Below are positions 44,136 through 54,804 of a DNA stretch of 64,000 bases, one piece after another. Both the position numbers and the translations under genes were made by a program. The stretch comes from Blastomyces gilchristii SLH14081 (lineage: Eukaryota > Ascomycota > Eurotiomycetes > Onygenales > Ajellomycetaceae), in assembly GCF_000003855.2 (NCBI RefSeq), contig NW_003101681.1, positions 2,673,893 to 2,737,892 of the forward strand. The letters run 5' to 3'. Within the stretch, counting starts at the first letter, position 1, and each line of letters starts with the position of its first letter. The notes beneath the pieces were generated by a model, which was not told the origin of the DNA, did no database searches, and was given only the letters and a program-made list of their open reading frames with translations.

Positions 44136-47100
44136 GTTTGGTAGCAGTTCACGACAGGCAATAAGAAGAAAGAAAACAAATAGGCCACTAGGCGATGGTT
44201 GAGATGTTCTGAGTTTAGGATGGCTGCGAATATTATATAGATGGCGATTCCAAGGTTGAGCCGAAAGGTAGGTTGAAGTCGATGTGGGTGAGATGATGAG
44301 AGAAGATGTTGATATATGAGGGGTATAGAGAAAAGAAATGGACTACAGCTTTGAAAAACTGCGTACTAGTCCGCAGGCTAGAATGGATTCCCTTTGTTGA
44401 GGCAAAAACTCCTTATCCTAGAAAGGCGTGGTCTTGGGTAGACGAGCTGATATACAAACACACAGAGAGACAGAGACACAGACGGACAGGCACAGGTATT
44501 ATGATATCCAAGTATAAATGGACTCAAAAAGCAACCTGATTGTAAACCTTTATTGCTTTGTTTATCACACACAACAACACTTCACTTTCAATGCTGAGAT
44601 GCACTCTGCGAAAGAGGTTAGAAGTGGTGGGACGGAGCGAACAGCCAGGGAAGGGGAAAAGCTATCCAGGCAACGTGGACACGTAGGAATTCCGGGGTAT
44701 AACAAATCCAAGGGCGAGGCTAGATGAGCCTCTGTATAAACCTTAGCGCTGGGAGAATCTGGAAACAAGGCCGTTTGATAACAGGAAGGACACCTAACGG
44801 GATCCTGGGGTGTATCACTTATGGTGCGCGTGGTGTCGTGATCAACAGAGCAGGCAGAGAGAGAGAGGGTCCAAGAACGGAAGAATCTAGCCTTGATAAG
44901 AGACGAAAGGAACAGAATAGAAGCAGCAACGGATGTCGGATGGCAGGAAGATAGATAGATAGATATATTAATAAAAATATGAAAAGGCCAGGTGATGACG
45001 GCACAGCGGTCAAGGTGTAGGATAGCCAGAAACTGTCTCACTTTGGGTGTCTGTGCCCGTTGCTGGGATGGGAATCGAGATACGGGAGGAAGAGAACGAT
45101 AGAAGAGATAAACAGCACGGCAGAGAGAAGGGGATAGAGGGATAGAGGGAGAGGGAGAAAGTGGGAAGAGGAAGAGAAGAAAAAGGAAGAGCAGAAGAGA
45201 GGAAGAAAACGAAGAGAAGCACAAGCGAGGGGAACGGATGGAGGCGTATTCAAAATTTCGGGGACAGGAAAAACCCAGCATGCCTCATTAAAACTACACC
45301 CACTAGTCATATTACTCACATCCCGCAGGTCGCAGGTGCACACACTCCGTTGTGGGAACATATTATTAATACTCAATGTCATGTAATGTGGGTGTGTTTT
45401 AGACAGGATCACAAAAAGTTTAGCAGAGGGTCATAAGCCAAATGTTCGACAGTAACCTGGGCCAAATGGGCAAAATGGGCACAGGGCAGCCCCGCCCCAG
45501 CCAATCAGCGCCCGTTGCCGGCCACAAACTTGCTCCACCCGCCTGCTTGGTGCCACGAACGACGTACGCTGACAGTAACGTCCACCTGCGTTTTCTCGTT
45601 ACGGCCCGTATCATACCGTACTTTTCGTCAAAAAAACAAAAACAATCAAAATTCTACTCTCATAACTCCGTCTGTCTACTCCGTACAAATTAATACAACC
45701 ATGTACAACTCCTGCTAGCAGCAAGCATACCCTGCTCATTATTGGTTTCCCTGGTTAGTACTCCTCCCATCGCACATCGATGGCCTGACGCGTATGTATC
45801 TTCCCGGTTCCCCTACCCTTGGCTATGTAACCATGGTGTATTATTTGTACTGTACATTCATACTATATACTTCGCCTAGGAACTCCGTACCGTACTGTAC
45901 CACTGCTGTTCCCGGCTTGGCACAATACCAAGATACAGACAGATCTCCAACCAGCCCCAGCCAGAACATCGTCAGTTGCTTCTTCCAACTCCCAACTTCA
46001 ATTCCGCATATCAACAATGCTGGAGAGAGGAAACACCATGGCCTTTCCGCTATAGAGTCCAGGCCTTTAGCTGCACTGAATATTAAAGGTTGGCCCGTTT
46101 CCTGCCTGTCTAGGTATCTTGTATGCTCTTCGTCGGGTACCTTTACGTCGGAGGTTCCATATGCACTGGCCAGGCGACTTAACAAACAGGCGGCACCGAT
46201 GATTGCAGGCCAAACAAAATTGCGGGGACAACTCCTCTTTCTCAGCGCATCCGCCCCTCCCTCCCGATCCATCGACTGGCATGTATCCAATATGTATGAT
46301 CAGGACTTGCTCCTTTTGAATTTTCTTTCTTTGGCCTACCCCCAGCCGTGGGTGTCGCAAGCATTCCTTGCCCCCAGGAGCTATCAAAGCGAGCCATACC
46401 ACGTTCCATGGGAAATCGGAATCCCCAAATGGAAAATGCCAACTTTCCCTGCCAGTGCCATACACACGACGATGGAGCAAGGCTGGAAAGAGGGAAAGGC
46501 TAGACAATTAACGATAGAAATTTGCATGCACTGCGCGGTCCCGACAATCAGGATGGGTGGTCGGGACACAGAGCCGAATTGAGAAATTCGATCATCGAGA
46601 CCATCTCTGACAAGAGGCAAAAAGGAGGATCTGGCGGCGTCTACACTGCAAACTACCCATAACTGCCGTCGTGGATTCTGATTGGCGAACATGTTTGCTG
46701 CCGTTAGGCAGACATGCGTTGTTTTGGGCAGAAACGCCTTGGAACATGCAGCTCATCTTGGCCACCTGAACAACAGGGTGGCACGATGCCCTCTTGTCAG
46801 TTTTGACCCAAAAGCAACCGTCACTGGCAGCTGGTTGAAACAAGCCTGCAGCCTGCAAGGATAAGCAAAATGATGTGCAGGGCCTCGATAAAGAAAAAAC
46901 CCTTATGGCTCGGCGATGTTGATTCTCCATTTTATTGTTGCTTGCCGCTATTGCCACGCTGATAATCAGTCCAGCCCTAGTGATACCCAAAAAGAATATG
47001 TGCGTGCACTGTTAAGATTTTGATGAGGGTCCCCCCAGGATGAAGACCCTGATCCGGGTCCGGTCCAACATGACGAGGCACTTTTTACAAAATTAAATCC

Positions 47101-47705
47101 TGTCTGTCAGCATTCTCGCCGGAGAGATGCCAGGGAGGTTTATCCGGGGGCTTGCCTTCAAATGATACCTACTGTTAATGATAGGTACAGCAGCCTCCAT
47201 GGAAGGTGCCTAAAGCATGAAAAGACTCTAGAATCGTCTTTTCATCCTTTTAACATTTTCTAACTTTCTTTTAGTTTTCTCATCAACTTACATCCCTTCC
47301 TATCAAGTACAATCTTCAATCCTTCTCATACATCATATATTTTTGCTACGGGTGAATCAAAGGTGCATATCTGAACTGCTGCGTCCGGTTTATGAGTTTT
47401 ATATATCCAGCCAATTGCCCATGCAGGTGTTTTGAATGATTTTTTTTTAATTATCCTGGCTCACCGATCAAATAGGAGGCATACATGTGTATCCACTGGA
47501 GAAAATTTCTATTTTGATTTCTAGGGCTTCACACTTCGTGTGGAGTGTTTGATTGATGGCTTTTATGTGGAAGGAAGTAATATTCAACTGCAATTTTCCT
47601 AATCTGCGCTTAAACAGCATCTCCAGCGAAAGAAACAAAGAGGATTAAACAACAGACGATATCGGTCAAGTCACCCCAGTCAGAAAATAAAACATCTCAT
47701 CTCCT
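44136..47705. other. Intergenic 3.6 kb, no supported gene
   Basis: Contains the promoter and long 5' UTR of the RfeG-like gene. A polypurine stretch spans about 45115-45225. CCAATCAGCG (a CCAAT box) lies near 45500. A 262-codon plus frame (45794-46582) has no family similarity, no splice context and is matched by long frames on the other strand, so I do not call it. TATA-like and TC-rich sequence near 47270-47330 might serve a transcript I cannot see. Confidence 0.4.
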
Positions 47706-49432
47706 TCATGCTGTGCCCTTCCCGGACACAAGCTGACTGGTCCTCCATATTTTCCTTTTGAGAATGCTCCCAAACCGGACCACCTTTTCCTTTCCCTGAC
47801 CATTTGCCTGTGCCGTTTCTTGCACTTTTCTTGCTTCTTTCCCCTCATACTCTTGTTTCGACACAATTCGGAAATTGGTTCGTGGAAAGTGGATACGAAC
47901 GTCCGCCCTGTTATCCACCGTCTTCCGCTGCAACACTACCTCCTGAGGTGTGAGAGCCACTAATTGCCCGCTATCCTGATAGTTAGAACAGTTATCAGTT
48001 GGCCACACTACAACATCTTGCCCCTTTTGGAACTTCAGCGCATCATATTCATCAACATCTGCCTCTGGCTCCACAAATTCTGCAGCGATAACGGATTCCA
48101 ACACCTGTTCACCCGATAGGTTTTGCGGCTTGTTGGGCAATGCGGCTGCAGCTTCTACTACTGCCTTCCTGAATCGTGCCATCCAGGCGAAAACGTTGGG
48201 AAAACGGGCTTCCGTGAAAATATCGCGGTCAAGGGCCCCATCCAACTCATCTACCCAGTCGAGTGGCCATATCGCTTCAGGGAAAGGGTTGCACAGAATT
48301 TCCTGTCAGCTACCCAACGTCTTATGCCAATGCATGCCTAAGGGGGATTTCTCGTGGAAGAGGTTTAACGGCATATCTTCATCGTAAAATCGAAACTTTC
48401 GGACATACCATGGATATCAGCCAGAGAAGGCTTCTCAGTCTTACGCAGCCACTCCCTCCCGTCCGCCAGTAGCGTCGTCTCAAGAAACTCAAACGCCTGT
48501 TTGATATGAATCATCCCGTCCGGCCGATTCCTCTCCAGGTCCTCCTTTCTAAAACTAAGGCCGCTAGCGTCCTCTCGATCCCGGATGAAGTTGGGATGGG
48601 CAGCCAGTATATGGGCCGACGGGACCAGCTGGCAAGCGCGGGCGAAAACACCCCCGTCAACGGTCCAGTTCTCCAGCATGCGTTCGATTGCCTGTCCGTC
48701 TGGATCCGTCGCACCAAGCCGACCACCCTCTGGATACAGCTCCTCCAGTTTCTGCAGGATCAGTCGTGAGTCGCAGTATATATCTTTACCGGCGCACATA
48801 ACTGGAACACGACGATATTGGACACCTAGCGCGTGAAGGTCCGGTCTAGGCATGATGATCGGTTGTAACTTCGCAGCGGAAAATATGAAAGACATCCAAT
48901 ACGTCTCTTAGCAAAAGATCTGCTATCTCTCATCCCCCCCCTGGTCTTACTTTTCTATTTCATTTTATTTTTTATATATATATATATATTTTTCTTCTAG
49001 GGGTTCCAGCTGGAGCGTTTGCACCACGCAGGCTTTCCCCTCATCATTCCCTATTCTTCCACCTATTTCTTCTGTTTTGTTCGAAAGGAATTGTGCTTAC
49101 ACATTGATCATATTCAATACCACGAAGGGCAAGATACCTTCACGCAAACCAAAAACGCAAAACACAGAGCGCAAGAAATCGAAATCAGCAAAACGCTCAC
49201 AAAACGAGGGGTATATATATATATATGTCTGTGTTATGACTCCCTATCCAGATAGGAGAAAATGCTACGCCAGCAGGCCGGTTTCTCATGCAGAATAGGG
49301 GAATATAAGTGAAATGAAAAGGGGTTGGTAGGTGCTGATTGACACTATCGGGCGCGGACATACTTACCACGTTACCCGCCTTCCATACGGCGAAATCTCG
49401 TAGTGGAGCACCACCGGCTTTGGCATCGCCAT
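47706..49432 (-). CDS. Glutathione S-transferase-fold protein with long C-terminal extension
   Basis: Exons on the minus strand: 49432-49368, 49137-49101, 48868-48409 and 48274-47706. They sum to 1131 nt, 376 residues, with consistent phases (donors GTAAGT, GTAAGC, GTATGT). Residues 1 to about 85 form the thioredoxin-like GST N-domain (VVLHYEISPYGRRVTWYLALRGIEYDQC, IIMPRPDLHALGVQYRRVPV, DIYCDSRLILQKLEELYPEGG). A helical region with EFLETTLLADGREWL and KPSLADIH resembles the GST C-domain. The rest (VDELDGALDRDIFTEARFPNVFAWMARF, then KGQDVVVWPTDN...SGQLVALTPQEVVLQRK) is a further domain found fused to GST N-domains in fungi. The Cys/Ser that often starts the active site is a Ser in SPYGRR. Substrate unknown. 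The first two exons are tiny (65 and 37 nt). Confidence 0.85.
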
Positions 49433-51732
49433 ATTCGCTATGTCTTATTTTTATTTTTATTTTTTTCTTGTTTGTTTCGTGTTTTTCTAAAGTTGTTCGC
49501 TCCTTGTTCCTCTGTCAATCTCTTGTTCAGTCGAGTTGATTAGTTTGGCATGGGTAGAAAGAATTAAAACATTTCTGCCCGCAACGATCGGACACCCCAA
49601 CCCTCCTCGTTCTACTCCCATGGCTATTGAATAGTAGCCAGCTAGGATTCTTCTTCTTCTTGTTCTTCTTCTTCTTCTTCCCTTTCTGACTTGGAGGCTA
49701 TCTATCTCTGCTTACCCTATATGACCCTGATGGAGTAATTCTTTCGTTTCCTTATGACCCGAGGAATCGGTCAAGCTTTCGTGATTTGACGCAGCGAGTT
49801 GGGGCTGCTCGATGGAAGGCAATGTGTGTGTGTTTGGGGCTGGGGGTTCCCTGCTCCCTCAGATCTAGGCGAGGATATCTGCAAGCTCAGCAAAAGCACA
49901 CCAACAGCCACCCTTGTCGAATACGCCGGGGATAAAAGGGCCAGCACGAAAATGTAACGCTACAGCAGCTATTTCGGCACCACACTCTCCGAGGTTCTTC
50001 AGAACTTTTTGCATCCTCTCTTCATTCTATAAGGGAGAAGGAAATCAGGAATACTAACATATATATTATATTTGACCAACACTCTCCTTGTTCTGCTTTT
50101 GCTTCTATTCTTTCCTTTCCCCTCGTTCTCGAAGCAAAACGAAGGTTTCTAGAACAGCCAAGGCCTAGTGACCTTCCGCTAAGCACACGCAGGGGACAAA
50201 ATGGCAATAAAAAATGGCAATAAAAATAAAAAAATAAAAAATCAGAAAGTCTTTCGAATTGAGAATTGAAACCCGCGACTATCATAAGCGACGCAGAAAG
50301 AAATCCAGAAAAAGGGCACACCCCCGAAAGCTCCAGGGTCTGTGATTCCTCAATACTTTATATATCGGCCCTGAGGCGGGGGAATTTTTAAACCTTCTTA
50401 GCTGCTCTAAAGCAATTACTTGTTCTCTTTTTAGCTGCGTATTTGCGCACCAGAGCACACAGTAGTGTAGTGTACATACATACGAACTAGCCAACAAAAG
50501 CCAGAGCGGACGATTTCGAATTCTCTTCTGGTTTTGCTTCTCCTCTTTTCTCCGCCCCATTGTATTTTTATTTTTATTTTTAGGCTGTATTTGAGAGAGG
50601 TTTTGTTTGAGTTTTGGCTCATCTCTACTCCGTACCCTCAGTACCTATTGGATAGTAAATGAGTTTGTTGTCGATATAGCTGCGGGCCGGGAAAGGCTAA
50701 CGTAAAACTTACCATGCTTTCTTTAACTATGAAGTGCCGGGGCGAGAAGGGGCCAGATCCGTTGGACAGTCACAGTCATCACTTATCACTCTAAAAATCT
50801 CCGTCCGAGATGCGGAAATTCAGGAAGGTTAAGTTACTTTGTCTAGAGAAACAAGAGCGCTAAATCTGGGCGGGTTAGGGAGCTCGAGAGTCTACGAGAG
50901 GAGCGGGGCAAAAGGTGGTTTGTAGCCTTGTTAGGCCGTAAATTGTAATTGTCCGTACATGTAATTGCGGATTATTACTGCCAGCGCTGTATTCCTTTGT
51001 TTTCTTGTCAACTTATTTCGGGCTTGTGGCGCTTTCTTTTTTGTTCGTTGTCATATGGATCCTGGTCCTATGGATGTTTAACTATATCGAATACTCCAAG
51101 TATGTAGCTACCTTTGGGCCAACAAAATCGATTGCAGCTATGTTTGAAGTTCCCACGCAGCTTATGCCTGTTCCCTGCCATTGTGTCCCAGAGTGTCGGG
51201 ATGAGAGAAAGGAGCTTGAAAAATATCGGTTGCGTTTCATTTTTGTGCTGGGGAATTTGCGTGGATGGATGGGTTTTGCTATTGGGCATACATGGAACAG
51301 ATGATGATGATTTGATCAGGCAGAAATGCAGGGCCCATTTTGATTCTTTCTCCGCTCTATAGGTGGATGGACGAATCATAATTAAAAGGATAAAAAGTGT
51401 GATTTATTTTATTCCTGCTGATTGAGCGATGGGATGGGCTTAGAATAACTCAGATCAAAAATGCCGCCTCATCTCATCATACTCCGTATAGCGTAAAGGT
51501 CATCAAGCCAGCCGCCTCGTGGCCTGTTCTGTCTTTGGTCTGGAACGATCACCAACCCAACCAGTGGCAACCACTAACCACCATCACCAGTTATTACAGG
51601 CAGAACCACCGCACTTCCAGCAACAGCAACCAACAAGAAACTACGACAAGGCCCGTCATCATCAATGATGTCCTCGAGCATCCCCTCATCCTCCCCCCGC
51701 CCATCCAACCAGCTCCAACAACAACGACAACA
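49433..51732. other. Intergenic 2.3 kb; one weak 49-codon frame
   Basis: Upstream of two divergent genes (GST and polymerase eta). A minus frame at 49865-50014 reads MQKVLKNLGECGAEIAAVA and on, ends at TAG, and is preceded by a plausible CTTATAG acceptor at 50028. It looks protein-like, but I found no partner exons and no family. TTC-rich repeat near 49651-49680. Otherwise AT-rich low complexity. Confidence 0.35.
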
Positions 51733-53841
51733 ATGTCCCTCCCCCAACCTACCACCTCCCGCTTCACCCACCGCCATCTAACCCTCCTCCGCGCCAGCTC
51801 CCCCCGCACGCCCCTCCGCATAATCGCCCACATAGACCTCGACGCCTTCTACGCGCAATGCGAGATGGTCCGCCTCAACACGCCCCGCACCCAGCCCCTG
51901 GCCGTCCAGCAATGGGAATCGCTCATCGCCGTCAACTACGCCGCCCGCGCCTTCAACATCACCCGCATGCTCACGGCCGCGGAAGCGCGCAAGCGCTGTC
52001 CGCAGCTCGTCACGCAGCATGTCGCCACGTTCCGCGAGGGGGAGGGCGCGCAGTGGAAGTACAGAGATGATGCGGCGGAGTGTGTGGCGACGGATAAGGT
52101 TTCGTTGGAGCCGTATCGGGTGGAGAGTAGGCGGATTCTGGAGGGTATTAGGGCGGCTCTGGCTGCGTGGGCGGAGGGGGTTATGCGGGATGTAGGAGGT
52201 GGTGGTGGTGGTGGCGGGGAGGGGAGGGGAGGTGGAGGGACAAAGAATGAGCTGCAGCTGCAGCTGCAGCAGCTCGTTAGGGTTGAGAAAGCGGGGATTG
52301 ATGAGGTGTTTGTGGATTTATCCGCGCTGGTGTATGAGACACTGCTGGACAGGCATCCTATGCTGCGGGAGGGCGAGGTGGGGAGGGATATGAGTGAGAG
52401 GCTACCTAGGCCGCCCACTACGGTGCTGGAATGGGGTAAAGAGGATATGTTGGTTGATTTGGATGCCGGGCAGGCAGAGGAGGATGACCCCGATTGGGAT
52501 GATGTGTGCATGCTTATTGGCGCGGATATCGTCCGCTCCGTGCGCGCCACTATCTGGGAGAGGCTGAAATACACCTGCTCAGCAGGCATTGCGCGGAATA
52601 AGATGATGGCAAAGCTTGGCAGCGCGTGCAATAAACCAAACAAGCAGACTATTGTGCGCAACCGCGCGGTCCAGCAGTTCCTGGGCGGGTTCAAATTTAC
52701 ACAAATTCGGATGCTGGGCGGGAAGCTGGGGAAGCAGGTTGCGGCCATCTTTGGGACGGATGAGGTTGGTGGGCTGTTACATGTCCCCGTTGAGCAATTA
52801 AGGCTGAAACTGGGTGATGATACGGGGACATGGCTCTATGAGCTTCTCAGGGGATACGAGTACAGCGAAGTTAGTGTACGGACGCAGATTAAATCTATGC
52901 TCTCCACCAAATCCTTTCGGCCCGGTATCCAGTCCTCGACGCAGGCAGAGAAGTGGCTGCGGATTTTTGTCGCGGATATCTATGGCAGACTGTTGGAGGA
53001 AGGGGTTCTGGAGAATAAACGGCGACCGAAGGTTATCACCATACACCACCGGACTGCTGGGCAGACGAGGTCTCGTCAAATTCCGATCCCGACGGGCAGG
53101 CCGATAACCGACACTTTCCTGTTTGACCTGGCCAAAACCCTACTGGCACAGGTTGTTAATGAGGGGAATATTTGGCCGTGCGCGAATTTGTCATTGAATG
53201 TAAGCGGGTTTGAAGATGGTGTTACGGGGAACCAGAGGCTGGATTCCTTTTTCCTTCGTGGGACTGGGGACACGAAGGTGGCATCGGCTCCCTCGCAGCA
53301 GCAGCAGCGAAATTCTGATACCCGGCAAGGATACTTACCTGGCTCGGAGCCACAGAAGAGGAGAAAAGCGCCCCCCAACGATAATTACGAAGATGGCCAT
53401 CCCAGGCATGATCACAGTGCCACATCCCCCGGCCATACAGTTGGCGAAGAAGACGAAGAATCTCTCTTTCTACAAGACGACGATAATAATAACCATCATC
53501 TTCCAGGTCCCGCAAACACCTCCCCAGCTCTCACAGACGATGATGAAAATGCCCTCACCACACAACACGACGACTGGGCCTCCGTCATGGGGATACAGGA
53601 GCCATCATTCACATGCCCCCGCTGCGCCAAAACTATAGCGGAATATGACAGAAGCGAACATGACGACTGGCATTTCGCGAAGGATTTATATACGCAGGAA
53701 AGAAGGGAGCAACGTCCTTCTATTGTCTCTCCTCCTCGTCCTCGTCCTCGTCCTCGTCAACAGGGTGATGGTTCACGGGGGAGAGGCCGTGGTGGTGGCC
53801 GTGGAAAATTCGATAAGCGACAGCGTCGACTGGCGTTTTGA
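51733..53841 (+). CDS. RAD30: DNA polymerase eta (Rad30-type translesion polymerase)
   Basis: Y-family polymerase that inserts bases opposite UV dimers in the nucleus. Single exon of 702 residues. I chose the ATG at 51733: the frame is open further upstream but has no ATG there. Visible blocks: IAHIDLDAFYAQCEMVR (metal ligands Asp35, Asp37), LIAVNYAARAFNITRML, GIDEVFVDLS (Asp190, Glu191), CSAGIARNKMMAKLGS and KPNKQTIV (thumb/palm), a little-finger domain with KSMLSTKSFRPG. A UBZ zinc finger near residues 629-655 (CPRCAKTI...HDDWH) binds ubiquitinated PCNA. The C-terminus is Arg/Gly-rich and ends KRQRRLAF. A Gly-rich plus Gln/Leu insertion (residues 155-182) separates two conserved palm motifs and is longer than in yeast. 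Confidence 0.93.
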   Translation: MSLPQPTTSRFTHRHLTLLRASSPRTPLRIIAHIDLDAFYAQCEMVRLNTPRTQPLAVQQWESLIAVNYAARAFNITRMLTAAEARKRCPQLVTQHVATFREGEGAQWKYRDDAAECVATDKVSLEPYRVESRRILEGIRAALAAWAEGVMRDVGGGGGGGGEGRGGGGTKNELQLQLQQLVRVEKAGIDEVFVDLSALVYETLLDRHPMLREGEVGRDMSERLPRPPTTVLEWGKEDMLVDLDAGQAEEDDPDWDDVCMLIGADIVRSVRATIWERLKYTCSAGIARNKMMAKLGSACNKPNKQTIVRNRAVQQFLGGFKFTQIRMLGGKLGKQVAAIFGTDEVGGLLHVPVEQLRLKLGDDTGTWLYELLRGYEYSEVSVRTQIKSMLSTKSFRPGIQSSTQAEKWLRIFVADIYGRLLEEGVLENKRRPKVITIHHRTAGQTRSRQIPIPTGRPITDTFLFDLAKTLLAQVVNEGNIWPCANLSLNVSGFEDGVTGNQRLDSFFLRGTGDTKVASAPSQQQQRNSDTRQGYLPGSEPQKRRKAPPNDNYEDGHPRHDHSATSPGHTVGEEDEESLFLQDDDNNNHHLPGPANTSPALTDDDENALTTQHDDWASVMGIQEPSFTCPRCAKTIAEYDRSEHDDWHFAKDLYTQERREQRPSIVSPPRPRPRPRQQGDGSRGRGRGGGRGKFDKRQRRLAF

Positions 53842-54804
53842 GGGTGGTGTTCATTCCTCCTTTCTTATAATTTATGGTTTGTTTTACTTTTCTTATTCTT
53901 GGGAGATCTTTTGAGGGAATATGGCATGGAGAGATGGATATCGGCTTTGGAGGTTCTGCGTCTCAAATGGGATATTTTGCAGGTACTAATAGGCGTTGTT
54001 GGGGAAGTATTCGGGATAAAATGGCCTTGTCGGATCTATATAAACTGCTTCGCATATGTTTTGACATAAACTACTGTATTCTGGAACCATGGATCGCAAC
54101 AATTTAACATTTCGGATGCTACCAAACTTCATTGTATACGTTTTTCCTGTCTTATCGACCATTCTAAAGTTAAAATGTATATTTGATATGACACTTTACT
54201 TAGACCAGAATTAACCTAGACCGGGCTACCATTATCTCCCAAGTTTCAATTTAATATTCGCTTTGACCGTGCTTTCTTCTAAATTCCTTGAATTTTCTCC
54301 GCTTCATCATTGCACGAAGCGATGACATCACTCTCCTTTCCTAACTAACGAACCGAACGTTAGCCGTTATTCCATCTCGCTCGTTCTTCGTTTCCTTCTC
54401 GCCTTTTTTATCTCCATGCCCTATATATGTATCTATTTGTTTAATTTCCCTATTCTCCTTGGTCTTTTTTATCTGGGTGGGCGCCTGTTTCTGCTTCGGA
54501 TTGCTCCTTTAAAAAGCAGTTGAAGAAAACCCATCACCGAATCCCAATCGGCTTCTCAAATTTCATAACTTTCTCAATTCATAGATGGTTTCGTATTATT
54601 TTATAAATTTAGGCGTTATCTGATCTACATAACCACGTCAAAACAGTTTTTGTCACTTTCTTTTTTTCCTTTTTCCTTTTTCCTTTTTTTTTTCTTTTTT
54701 TGTCTTTGCTTTTTGTGACGGCCTCAGCGTCTGTTGACGTCATTAGTACCTGGAACAACCAAAACCCCCAAAACCAACCCCATATCTTCTTTCTAATTCC
54801 AATC
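53842..54804. other. Intergenic 1 kb
   Basis: 3' UTR of polymerase eta and promoter/5' UTR of the next gene. Pyrimidine-rich runs (TTTTTCC repeats) near 54655-54705 sit just upstream of the start. No gene seen. Confidence 0.4.

Noticed and set aside
44565..45281. 238-codon minus-strand frame upstream of the RfeG-like gene
   Set aside because: Consists of Leu/Ser/Pro low complexity read from a polypurine tract; better explained as 5' UTR or promoter.
45794..46582. 262-codon open frame on the plus strand
   Set aside because: No recognisable domain, no conserved composition, overlapping long frames on the other strand, and no splice or promoter support. Long chance frames are expected in GC-balanced sequence.
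51535..51732. Upstream extension of polymerase eta by 66 codons
   Set aside because: Has no ATG in frame, is low complexity, and the conserved domain begins well after the ATG at 51733.
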